A stretch of 64,000 nucleotides of DNA from Chondrus crispus. Its lineage: Eukaryota > Rhodophyta > Florideophyceae > Gigartinales > Gigartinaceae. Shown here piece by piece: positions 1 to 9,245 of the stretch. The stretch covers positions 62,001 through 126,000 of the forward strand of contig NW_005178572.1 in NCBI RefSeq assembly GCF_000350225.1. The letters run 5' to 3'. Numbering within the stretch: position 1 is the first letter of the stretch; every line of letters begins with the position of its first letter. A program made the position numbers and the translations under genes. A model generated the notes under the pieces. It was not told the DNA's origin. It saw only the letters and a list, made by a program, of their open reading frames with translations, and did not search any database.

Positions 1-480
1 GCTCCTCGAGGCCATCTTGCGGTCGTGCCTCGAGGGGGTTGTTCCGACCAACGCCACGGGTGGCGCATCGTGGAACACGACCTTCCGTTGCGGTGGGAGG
101 ATCGCCTTGACGTGGCGATCCAAGAAGGTCGTACGGAGGATACAGTCCACGGCGCGGCTCGTGACTACCAGGAACGGGACGCGCGCCACAAACTCACCAA
201 TTCGGACGATCAGGGGGATTTCCCCTAGTGCCCTCATCGCGCGGTTTGACGCGTCGATGAGCACTGGGCTCCGAACCGGCTTTATCGATGGTCGCCACGA
301 CTCGGCGACACACCGTAAATGGATGAGGTTCGGGCCGGCTCCTGAATCAAGCACTGCCGTGATGGCGACCATCAACGCCTGCTTCTGACCAACCGTCGCG
401 GAGATCTTGTAATTCTGCTTCTTGAAGAAGCAGATGGCCTGGACTTCCGTTCGGTTACCCGGCTGCGCTTCCACTGGCGC
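1..480 (-). mobile_element. Retropepsin (aspartic protease) region of the left LTR element
   Basis: The minus strand shows the active-site signature L-D-S-G-A followed by a P-N-L-I-H motif and, further on, the region around R-A-V-D. It matches the protease segment of the right-hand element residue for residue at many positions (same D-S-G-A, P-N-L-I-H and C-V-A-E). The protein would process the Gag-Pol polyprotein in virus-like particles. The region continues beyond the window. It is part of a fossil element and was not assessed for activity. Confidence 0.7.
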
Positions 481-539
481 AGCCGGATCGGGGGTGCCTA
501 AGCTTCTGAGGCTGGGCACGGGGAGAGACGTCGTCGCCT

Positions 540-2237
540 CTACGCGTCCTCCCCGGCTTCCCCCGTCAGCAGCAAGTCCTCGCGGATTTCATCCGCGGCT
601 CGCGCCACGTGGTCTTCGGTATGGTCGAGGTGCGGTTCCTCGAACACGTTGACGCCCGCGGGGGCCGTTTGACGCTGGTTTCGCCAAGCGGACGGCCCCT
701 GGCGGTTGAACGGGGATCCCGGGCGGAGGCCTTGCCGGATGCGTAGCTTCTGGTGGTTGGCCTCTCGTGCCTCCAGAAGCTTGGCCCGCAGGCCCGCATC
801 GGCAACGACGGGGCACCCCTCTTGTCGGTGCGTGGTGTCCAGGCAGAACCGGCACGGTGGCGGTCCGGGAAATCTCCCGCCGGAGAACCGGACGCGTGGA
901 TCCTGCCCTTGCCTCCCGTACGGTCCTGTGCGCAAGTCGCCAGGGTTGGCGGGCGGAACCGGGGCGCCCGCCGTCGAAGCTGCCGGCGACGGATAATATC
1001 TCGTCGGTGGCGAGCTCATCGAGGTCGGCGTGGCGGTTTGGTCCGTCACGGCCAGGAATGCTTCTTCCGCCAATCCCCCGGCCGTCGGGATGTCGGATGC
1101 CGACTCCACCGACAGCATGGGCCTCGTCCTTGCGGTGCGGTCGAATCTTCTAGCCGCTCCGGACGGCTCGCGGTGAGCCATGGCTGACATCCCTTGTCGA
1201 CGGGAAGCCCGATTGGTTTCCCCGATCGCTTGCGCATAGCGAGCGACGGATTGGTAGTCCACATCTGGGTGCGTGGCGAGGTAATTACGAACCTGCACGC
1301 ACGTGGCGGGCAGTAACCCCTCTACGAACAGGGACTTCAACCGCCTGTCGGAGAATACCGTACCGCAGCGGAGTGCCTTGTCCCAGAGGTGGTTACTGTA
1401 AACCTCCTCCGTCATGTTTGAACTTTGACGGAAGGAGGTCACATCCGCAACCGCTTCGGAAATTACCTCGTCAGTAGCATAGGTGCGCAACAGAAAGTTG
1501 ACCACCTGTGGGTATGTCCGGAGCAGCTTGCGCCGCTCCACGTCAACCGCCATGGTATTTCCATTGAGGCGGGACTGGAGTAGGGCGTGAGCCTGACCGG
1601 TGAGGTAGAACTGGAAGCACCACACGGCGGCTCCCTCGGTGATCCCGTTGTGGTCGCACGCCATCTTCAGGCGTGCGAGAAATCCCAATACCGCAATCGG
1701 ATCTTGACCGCTGAACGTGTGAGACCTCATCTGCACGTCCAGTTTTTTCCGGTAACGGTTAATGTGCCGCGCTACGGTAGAGTCGTAGCGCGAGCTACGC
1801 CGTTCCAGGCGGTAGGTCTTGTAGTTGACGGCCTTGTTAAACAGGCCATTGAGGGGCCTGATTACCGCGGGCCGTCGCTCGTCGCTCTTCGGGGCAGCCC
1901 GGCGGTGTCTGCTCGAGCGACGACGCTCCTTATCCGACTGGGTGTGGTAGTCTTCCGAGTCGGACGGGTCGTGCCGGTGCCGGTCTCGGCTCCTGTCGCG
2001 GCGTGCCCTGTGGCCCCGCCTGCGAGAGTCTTCCGAACCGGATGGGTCATCATCGGAGGGGTATCCTCCCCCTCCGGCATTGCCGTATCGCCCGTGGCGT
2101 GCCTCGCGGTTATCGCGGTATCGCCAACGGCGTCCCTCGCGGTCTTCATCCGTCCTGTGACGGGGGTCTTCTGCCTCGGAATACCGGGTGTATTCCGCTT
2201 CGGTCCTTTGCGTGCCGGGTGCACGTCTTCTGCTCAA
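540..2237 (-). CDS. Gag-like structural protein of the left LTR element
   Basis: The frame is open for about 565 codons. An N-terminal third of Arg/Glu/Asp-rich low-complexity sequence is followed by a capsid-like helical region (motifs LDVQMRSHTFSGQDPIAVLG, WCFQFYLTGQAHALL). Near the C-terminus is a zinc knuckle, CRFC-x4-H-x4-C. The product would package element RNA. It is clearly homologous to the Gag at 59693-61113. No ATG is evident at the 5' end of this frame; translation in the family may start upstream or on a longer frame. The assignment as Gag rests on position before the protease, the zinc knuckle and overall composition; the capsid fold was not tested. Confidence 0.8.
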   Translation of the reverse strand: MSRRRAPGTQRTEAEYTRYSEAEDPRHRTDEDREGRRWRYRDNREARHGRYGNAGGGGYPSDDDPSGSEDSRRRGHRARRDRSRDRHRHDPSDSEDYHTQSDKERRRSSRHRRAAPKSDERRPAVIRPLNGLFNKAVNYKTYRLERRSSRYDSTVARHINRYRKKLDVQMRSHTFSGQDPIAVLGFLARLKMACDHNGITEGAAVWCFQFYLTGQAHALLQSRLNGNTMAVDVERRKLLRTYPQVVNFLLRTYATDEVISEAVADVTSFRQSSNMTEEVYSNHLWDKALRCGTVFSDRRLKSLFVEGLLPATCVQVRNYLATHPDVDYQSVARYAQAIGETNRASRRQGMSAMAHREPSGAARRFDRTARTRPMLSVESASDIPTAGGLAEEAFLAVTDQTATPTSMSSPPTRYYPSPAASTAGAPVPPANPGDLRTGPYGRQGQDPRVRFSGGRFPGPPPCRFCLDTTHRQEGCPVVADAGLRAKLLEAREANHQKLRIRQGLRPGSPFNRQGPSAWRNQRQTAPAGVNVFEEPHLDHTEDHVARAADEIREDLLLTGEAGEDA

Positions 2238-2399
2238 TCGGTACGGGTCCCGATTCTCTGTCTCGGGGAGCCCCAGGCGGTTGTCTGTCCCGTGGGGGTC
2301 GCCCGTACCGGCGAGTATGGGGAGGACATTTTCTGTCGTCCTCCCTGTAGCACCGTGAACGGTTGGGAGATAGATGGCTCCACTGGTAAGTCATATAGT

Positions 2400-3235
2400 C
2401 AATTTCGTTACTAAAGTAACAGTGTACATACCCTACGATGCTGACTTTGGAACAATGATTTAGTAATGCTGACGATTATCATAGTGGTCAGAATGAGTCC
2501 GAAATCAATCCTCCATTTTTTGGGGTTTTTAACAATAGTAGTATTTTCTCACTCTTTTTGCTATTACACTGCAAGGTCATATCGTAATAGTTTTGTTAAT
2601 TTTAATGAGGCAACCGGCATTACATATTGTTTTATTGGTATTGATGTACCAAGTGAAAACGCTAATTTCGGCATCATATTTTTACGAGGAACGCTGTTGC
2701 AATTGTGATATTCATATAAAGTATTGCACAATGACAATCCACTGAAACAACATATTGTACTATTGCTGCTGACATGTTCTTTGAGGTGGGGCAATGGTAT
2801 CAAGAATCTGCTCCGCACCACTTAATGAGACTCTTTATTTAGCAATAGATTCAATTCCATAAACGTTAGGTTGTCAGAACACTGTTTCATTATCCTCGCT
2901 TCTACTCAAAATCGCAAGCATCACCTCCCCATTTCTTCTGCCCTACACCGTTCCCCCTAGCGAATTATCCATTTGCGGTGGGTCTGCAGAGGGAACCCAT
3001 CTTTATCATCCGCGGCACAAGCAATCTCTACACCCCCGCCCCCCTCCCGTCAACAAAATGTCAAGCAACATGCACTCTGCACCACCAACAAGCATCGATA
3101 TCGCAGAAGGCGACGATGACAGTGCACCGGTGATTTTGCATCCACTAGTACGGGAACCCAATGGCTGGTGCATGCCCCGTGGTGGAGTAACTTGAGTCAA
3201 ATACACCTGCTTCTTCACCACGCACTCAGTATTCT
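2400..3235. other. AT-rich stretch without a recognised gene
   Basis: Short frames on both strands show no family signature. A small inverted repeat, GTTACT/AGTAAC, sits just inside the left edge near 2408-2421. Confidence 0.5.
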
Positions 3236-3239
3236 TCTC

Positions 3240-3489
3240 TGTACTTGTCGGCCTGGGGACAGTGTCCTCAGCCACTCCATTTCCATCCTCTTCCCCGTTT
3301 TCGCTAGCAAAGCTTTGCTTTCTCTTTCGCCTCTTCTCCGCCTTCCTCTCTTCCATTCTCCGTAAACGAGCTTCCCACGGTGTTTCACCCTCGTGCTATT
3401 TTTTCCAGCTTCCATTTCACGATTTCCTCACCCTTCTCCAACATACCGGGCTCGAAACTAATCTCCATGTCCATGTCGTCTTCCTCGGC
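3240..3489 (-). pseudogene. ESF1-like (18S rRNA processing factor) C-terminal fragment
   Basis: The minus strand reads DMDMEISFEPGMLEKGEEIV then, in another frame, ETPWEARLRRMEERKAEKRR. Both stretches, in this order and spacing, match the C-terminal region of ESF1, the nucleolar protein needed for early 18S rRNA processing, where an acidic, methionine-containing strand is followed by a TPWE motif and a Lys/Arg-rich tail. Only this tail is present, and the frame changes between the two stretches, so the piece is a broken fragment. It lies about 40 bp from the PhyH-like piece on the same strand. Recognition is from motif memory only, with no alignment. Confidence 0.5.
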
Positions 3490-3528
3490 ATCTCTCCTCA
3501 TTCACAACGCCAAGCAGGAGAGACTGCG

Positions 3529-3968
3529 TTACTTGTAAAACAAGTCTACTATTTGAGGTGACCGCTTTATCGGTTTATAAAACGCGGGAGAAGGACGCTT
3601 AGCACCAGGTCTTGTAGCGCCATTAAGGTTGTATTTGCCATCTTCATAGGACTGATTGACAAGGTCGAGGGCCGTCTTCACCAGCTCCTTCGAAACAGCC
3701 TCTGGTAGTATGACGAAACCATTCTTGATGAAAGTTTCCTTCTGCTCTCTCGTCAGGCGAAGATCGCCTCCAGAAAACTTTTCTCGAGAAGAGACAACTG
3801 GAGATGCTTTTTCGGTCTTCTTTGCTGATTTTCGCTTCCCTGCAAAGTCTGCTGCCCCTTCTTCTATAAATTCGTCGAGACCTTCGAATCCAACCCATGG
3901 AGTTGGAGAACGTATTTGCTCGTCGACGATATCATTGATCAGGGCGTGAGCAACGCTGAAGAAAACGT
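3529..3968 (-). pseudogene. Phytanoyl-CoA dioxygenase (PhyH)-like N-terminal fragment
   Basis: An open stretch of about 146 codons without its own start contains LTREQKETFIKNGFVILPEA, typical of the N-terminus of PhyH-family Fe(II)/2-oxoglutarate oxygenases. It then continues to RSPQIVDLFYK before a stop. It aligns with the neighbouring copy at 4185-4903 (RKAPQVVELIFRT). About 60 residues upstream (IRSPTPWVGFEGLDEF) are not recognised. The iron-binding His-x-Asp region is absent, so it cannot encode an active oxygenase. It lies head-to-tail with the next PhyH-like piece, so a tandem gene pair may once have stood here. Confidence 0.55.
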
Positions 3969-4184
3969 TCTTCCTGGTTTTCGCTCAGATTTAAGGCGAG
4001 GTTATGTGCAAGTCGCTGATGTGCTATTAACACATCACCGCGCCGCATGAGGGCCCGAATCGGAGTTCCACAATCCGGCTTCTCTTTCAAAAACTCATGG
4101 AGTGCGTTTCATTCAGCATTCTACGTCAGTTGCATAGCATTTGACAAAAGCGAGTATAAACAGTAAAACCATCGGTGAGCAGGG

Positions 4185-4903
4185 TCAGGGAATGATTAAG
4201 AAGATCGCAGGCAACTGACATCTGGAGACAAATGGGCAACGCACCGTCTCAGCAGCTCTTGCCATTCCGCAGTGCGTAATAAGATGGGATCCTATGTTGC
4301 AAGTATGAGAAGGAAATGGGTCAGACACATGATTGAAAACAAACAGATGGACGAAACGCGCGGAATGAGTTATGCAACCCAAACTTACCTGACCATAACA
4401 TCATCTGCCCCCTATTCTCGTCGACATCCTGGCCGTCCGACAGAGCAACGCTGACCAAAAGCGAAAAGGCTGAGCCCTTCTTGCGGTATTTTCCCTCCCC
4501 GGCATCGACATGCCACCTACGCGTCGGGAAGCGGTCATCGACGGGCCTGGCGCGTTGCACGTGTGCGTGACAGGGCGGGATGGAGACAATGTGGCCCTCA
4601 TTTCCTGTGACGTTGGACGAGGTCAGTGCCGAAGAGATCGCCGACGACGTCTTGCAAGGCCGTGCGGAAGATGAGCTCGACGACTTGCGGGGCTTTCCTG
4701 ATGGCCGCGTCAAAGTCGGGGACCGGGATGTCCTCGCCGAGGATCTTGCGAGTGGTTTGCTGGTACTCGCCGTCGTTGGAGGCCTGGTAGATGAAGCTCG
4801 TGGTGGCTTCGAGCTTGTCGGAAGGGATGAAATCGCGCAGGACCACGTAGCCGTCGGACACGGAGGAGCGCTGTTGCTCGTCGGAGAGTGCGAGGGTGTC
4901 CAT
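4185..4903 (-). pseudogene. PhyH-like dioxygenase, broken, with one recognisable GT-AG intron
   Basis: Starting at the ATG at 4903, the reading runs LSDEQQRSSVSDGYVVLRDF (N-terminal PhyH motif). After a +1 frame change near 4600 it continues with GHIVSIPPCHAH, the iron-binding R-R-W-H-V-D-A-G segment and a G-Q-M-M-L-W-S-G segment. At 4388 a GTAAGT donor begins and an AG at 4292 ends a 97-base intron; across it the reading becomes LWSG-SHLITHC, the expected W-x-G-S-H-L family motif. The frame then stops after about 30 codons, so the distal His and Arg of the active site are missing. Family members hydroxylate acyl-CoA or other small substrates with Fe(II) and 2-oxoglutarate. A conserved splice junction means the piece is DNA-derived, not a retrocopy. 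Confidence 0.65.
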
Positions 4904-5465
4904 TCCGATGCGGAAACGCGTTGACAGAGGTTACTGCTCTCGCGGGTGGCGGGATAGATGCCACAACGTAGAGAACAATTGTTTAGCCTGACAGTGTGGA
5001 AGAGAGCGGGGTGTGGGTTGGGATGTGGAAAACGGGCGCGGTCATGAAGCGAAATGAGGGGTGGATTCTTGAGACTGGGTGACAGCTGCAATGACGCTGT
5101 GATGCCTAACCAGCCCATGTGCGCTATTGACCAGGGCGTCGCTGGCAGTGGCCGGTGATGGATGACGGCGACGAAATCGACTGCGTTTCGCGCATCGTTC
5201 AACAAATGATGGCGTCCAGACGGACGGTGCGATCCGTGGTTCTAGCGAGCATGTCCATCATCCTGAGGCGCTCCCCCTCCTCGGAGTGCTGCTGGGAATT
5301 CATGGTTGGCACTTGGGGTGGGTTAACGTGCAGACGTCATGCGCTAATGAGTGTGGGGGTGGGGGCGGGGCGGATGAAGGAGGGAGGGATGGAAAGACGT
5401 TGAGAAGAGGGGGTTCGTAGAAGGGGGGTAACGGCTATTGGGACGATGCGGCAGTGACGGAGACA

Positions 5466-5556
5466 TGGCAAACGACTAGATGAATAGATCCGGCCGCTGG
5501 CCGGATCTATTGGCTGGATCTATAGGGGCTGGATCTCTTCATCCAGTCGTTTGCCA
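5466..5556. repeat. 91-bp foldback (MITE-like) with 19-bp inverted ends
   Basis: The left end TGGCAAACGACTAGATGAA is matched by TTCATCCAGTCGTTTGCCA at the right (one mismatch). The centre contains a second palindrome, ATAGATCCGGCCGC/GGCCGGATCTAT, and further copies of GGATCTAT. The whole unit can fold on itself. No flanking duplication was obvious. Confidence 0.6.
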
Positions 5557-5742
5557 GCAGTGATCCCCTCTGCCAACTCTCACTTTCTTATTTTTCACTT
5601 ATTTTAAAAAGGCACAAAACAAAAGTCACGACCTTTTGCAGTCTTTCACAATGTCCAATACGGTGTTTCTCTTCGCAACGCCCGCGACCTTCGACCACAT
5701 CGAAAAACCCCTTCGTCATCAACCCGCCCTCAGAGTGTCGCC

Positions 5743-6040
5743 ATGGACCCAAGACCCGTCATGGACCCGGACGCCTACCGTACCGTCACAACGGGCGTGG
5801 CGCCCTTCTGGGCCTCCAAGTACGCGCGGGAGTCGTCGAAGAACTGGGACAAATTCTACCGTCGCAACAAGACCAACTTCTACCAGCACCGCCACTGGAC
5901 GACGGCCGTTGCCACGGACGGCTTCGCGAGTCTCGCGCAGCCGTGCGCCATGCCGGACGCGCGTGTCGTGCTGGCTCTGTCACAACATACGCCGCCGCCG
6001 ACAAACGGAGGACAAATTGAAGACTTGTTCCCATCCCAAC
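5743..6040 (+). pseudogene. METTL2/METTL6-type methyltransferase N-terminal fragment
   Basis: From the ATG at 5743 the product reads VAPFWASKYARESSKNWDKF followed by Y-R-R-N-K-T-N-F-Y and R-H-W. This is the N-terminal signature of the METTL2/METTL6/METTL8 family, which makes 3-methylcytidine in tRNA. Similarity stops at VVL, just where the glycine-rich S-adenosylmethionine motif I should begin, and the rest of the frame is unrelated. It is therefore a truncated gene start. The neighbours are other gene fragments. Confidence 0.6.
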
Positions 6041-6448
6041 CTTCATACTGTAGTATTAAGCTGAAAATATCTAAAAACCTCGCATGGAATGTACACTTGT
6101 ATCGCGTGTGTAAGCCCTTGGATATGATATGGCTATCAGAACACGTCTGACTACGGAATTCGGTTACTCTTCACACCCCCCAAACCTTGCTCAGCACGTT
6201 GTAGAACACAAACCAACTCTTGATACTAAGAGCCCTGATCCAAAATGAGCTCTTTGTCGTCGTCTCCGTTGGGACACAGAGTAAATCTACGAAACGGAAA
6301 CCTGACTCTTGCTCAACTGTCGGATAGTAGCAACACAAATTAATTCACAGTGAAGAAACTTGTCCGGAGTGTTACCACATCTTAAATCCAGCAACATTCC
6401 CGGCCACCTCATAAACTTGTGCAACAATAAAACAACCACCAAAGCCCC
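6041..6448. other. No gene recognised
   Basis: Only short frames without known motifs; no repeat was noticed. Confidence 0.5.
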
Positions 6449-6970
6449 CTACATAACTCCCACAATGCGCTTTCCCAATTCCACTAAATCAATATTGTCA
6501 ATCTCAATCAGCAACCACTGCGTGAAAAACTCCGGCTTCTCCTTTGGTCTCTTCACCAATCTATCCACCGGCCACCATTCTACCCCCTCCACTTCCTCCA
6601 TATCAAACCTCACACGTCCATGCGCTGTCTCTTCATACAACGCCGCGTACGTATTTGTAAACATATTATCAATCACGCCGGCCTCCTCTTAGAACTGTCT
6701 CGACAAGTACGGCTGCCGCACGGTCACCAACGCGTCTGCCAGAAAATTCAGCCCAAGTTCTTCTTGCAAGCCGCGAGTCGACGACGTGATGTATTCCTCA
6801 CCCGCAGAGAGATGCTCGGCCACGCTGACATCTCAGAGCTTTGCGCCAACTTTCTTGTGCTCTGAGCGTTGTTGTAGAAGCACCTCGATCGCTAGCGTGG
6901 AAACGCCGATCGAGAGGTGACTGCGGAAGAGGAACACGTCGCAGTGGCGGTGCGAATTACGTAATGCACT
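6449..6970 (-). pseudogene. Nudix hydrolase, broken by two in-frame stops
   Basis: One minus-strand frame reads VLLQQRSEHKKVGAKL, a stop where Trp is expected, DVSVAEHLSAGEEYITSS, TRGLQEELGL (the Nudix box, E-E-x-x-x-x-x-R-G-L-Q-E-E-L-G-L type), YLSRQF, a second stop, then VEWWPVDRLVKRPKEKPEFF and QWLLIEI. The whole catalytic domain is therefore recognisable, in the subgroup related to isopentenyl-diphosphate-isomerase-like and plant-type Nudix enzymes, which hydrolyse nucleoside or isoprenoid diphosphates. Two stops in an otherwise continuous frame indicate fairly recent loss of function. An ATG at 7021 exists but the true start is unclear. Confidence 0.7.
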
Positions 6971-7025
6971 ACATTTTGACCAATCACGCTGTGTATAGCT
7001 AGAAAAAACAATATCGATCACAGCA

Positions 7026-7322
7026 ATGAATGCAATGAATGTCTACCCCGTCTTCCGCCCCGTCCACTATTTTCTCCAATCACGCACAACGTTCTCCAAT
7101 TCCTGCGTCTCACTGGACCGCCTTCCCTGGGGCGGAACCCCGCTCGGCACCGCGTCCATCTTCGAGCTCAGCGGCGTCGCCGGCGCGGGCACGACCCAGA
7201 TTCACCTGCAGCTCTCGCTCATGGCGGCCGCCCCGGCCGAGCACGGCGGCGCTGCCACCGGCGCCATCGTTGCCTTCACGGAAGGGGCTCCCACATTTTA
7301 CCCGCCCGCCCCACTCGGATGA
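7026..7322 (+). pseudogene. XRCC3/RAD51-paralogue-like RecA-domain fragment with altered Walker A
   Basis: The open frame contains CVSLDRLPWGG, IFELSGVAGAGTTQIHLQL and GAIVAFTEG. These align with the start of the RecA core of XRCC3-type recombination mediators, where a C-x-x-L-D-x-L-x-G-G motif precedes the Walker A loop. The Walker A lysine (G-K-T) is replaced by Thr (G-T-T), which would abolish ATP binding. The similarity ends after about 95 residues and leads straight into the zinc-finger gene remnant. It is a fragment of a DNA-repair gene. Confidence 0.6.
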
Positions 7323-7376
7323 CATTCGTCTTTCCCCCATCCGCGATCCACCATCACACCTCTCCCGCCCCTGTCC

Positions 7377-8210
7377 GTGCTCCCTGCCGCCGGCTCCGTC
7401 GCTGCATATTCAAGCATCCCAAATTCACCTCAACAATACCATCTGCCCCATCATCCTCGCTCAGGCCTAGACTCTTACCCAACTCAATCCCGGTCGCCCT
7501 CCCTTTCCGTTCCTCTTCTCAGTCCGCCGGAACACTACTCAACAAATTATCAAAACTTCCGCACACTGTTCAAGTCCCCGGTTGCCCCGTGGCACCAGCC
7601 AGCCAAAGTGCATTGCCCCACCGAGTTTGCAGCTCCGGTGCAGTTGTCGAAGTCTGCCTATCACGAAGTGAATCAAACCACATCCCTTCAACAATCAGAG
7701 AAAGAAACCTTCCCTTACACCCAACCTTACTCAGTACAGGCTGACACAAACAGGACACCCCCGGCAGCAGGCGGCTACTACAACGACGGCACACCCATCC
7801 AGCGAATGGGGCCTCCTCTCAAGCGAGAATCATTTTTAACGATAGGTGCACTCTCGTCCGCAGGGGCGGGCCCTCTACACAAGCACCGCAAAATCCCGAA
7901 ACGGATGTAAAATCACCAGTGAAGAAGACGATCAAAACAGATCGCGGAATTCGAGATGTTTACGAGTGCCCGTATCTGAACTGCAAGCGGAGGTAAACAG
8001 AACAAAGTAATATGAAGGCACACATGCAAATGCACACTGGCGAGAAGCCTTACGTGTGTAGGAATAAGGGTTGCATGAAGGCGTTTCGATGGAAGTCAAG
8101 TCTGACATATCATGAAAAGCTCTACATGTGAAATCGAGACCTTTTAAATGGTCGCCATGTAGACGGTCCTTTGTGGAGAAACGGAAGTTAAAAATGGATT
8201 TTGATTTATA
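7377..8210 (+). pseudogene. C2H2 zinc-finger protein gene, broken
   Basis: A Ser/Pro/Gln-rich stretch of about 177 codons (7377-7910) is followed, in a different frame, by VYECPYLNCKRR, an in-frame stop, and then NMKAHMQMHTGEKPYVC with K-G-C-M-K-A-F and a His. This is a C2H2 finger, the TGEKPY linker and a second finger. A remnant of a third finger (SPCRRSFVEKRKLKM) follows. The layout of a disordered N-terminus with C-terminal fingers is typical of a sequence-specific transcription factor. At least one frame change and one stop separate the parts, so the gene is inactive unless the assembly is wrong. Confidence 0.65.
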
Positions 8211-9240
8211 CCTGGTGAATCGAAGACACAGGGAGCGAGGAAAGCAAGGTGATGAGGGTTGTTTGTAATACTAGCGAAGGGCAGAAGAGATGAATGGATG
8301 TTGGTTCGATGTGCAACTTGGGGAGGTAGGCTTGACTATTTTCTCTATTGCGAACATTGCGCAGTAGTTTTTGCATGGTTGCGAGCAGTAGCTAGATAGA
8401 CGAATGCGTTGAATCTTGCGACTGGCATAGCCCTGAGTCTTCTCATGCAAAAGATGTACATATTAAAAACAAGATATGCCAGTTTCCGTCTTTCTAAATG
8501 TTTTGAATCAGGTTTGTCTTGTATGTCGTCGTGTATGTATCAGCCATTGTCAAAACAGTCTACGTCGTTTACCGATGTCCGTGCACATTGTGCAGGGCAT
8601 ATTGATATGTGAGTTCGATATGCGGCGAAGGCGACAAAACCTTGTAACTGGTGCACCGGGGGCACTGAAAAAAAAAATATATATTCTATGTATGCGGCAT
8701 AGAGATATTGTGAAAGATATCGACTAATCGCAAGCAAATGAAAAAGGGGCGAACGCTACAAGGCATCGGCAAGGCGGCCCGTCCCAAAGCGAGCCTCTGC
8801 GGCAAGTGGAGCTGGGGATAGCAGTGGAGCTGGGGATAGCAGTGGTAAGAGAAGAAGGGTTGTGGAATCTTACCCGGATGGAATCTCTCCGGTATCAATT
8901 GCGATGTACTGGTGTGGTGATGGCGGATAAGCACGGAAAGATCTGGGCGGAAGAGGGTGCGGAAGAGGGTGCGGAAGAGGGTGAGGGTTGCGCGGAGGAG
9001 CTTGCGGATGAGGGGGGAGGGGGGTGCGGGTACGGAGCGGGGGCATGTGTGTCGTTTTCGTCCATTCGTGACCCTCGCCAGTGGTCCGGCCCATCACTTT
9101 CGAAATATTATAATGTCCATAATAGCATCGCAAAGATCTTTCACAAACATGAACGACCCTGCTACTTTTTGTTTGTATGTTTAATAACTTTTACGATTTT
9201 TTTCGGCAAACATGACTGGTTGCATTGCTGTTTTATATAT
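8211..9240. other. No gene recognised; short direct repeats
   Basis: Two copies of an 18-bp unit (CAGTGGAGCTGGGGATAG) lie near 8806-8845 and three copies of GGAAGAGGGTGC near 8949-8985. The open frame over this part owes its length to these repeats. Nothing else was recognised. Confidence 0.5.
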
Positions 9241-9245
9241 AGTTA

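Noticed and set aside
1587-2414. 275-residue plus-strand ORF
   Set aside because: Antisense to the Gag frame of the left LTR element.
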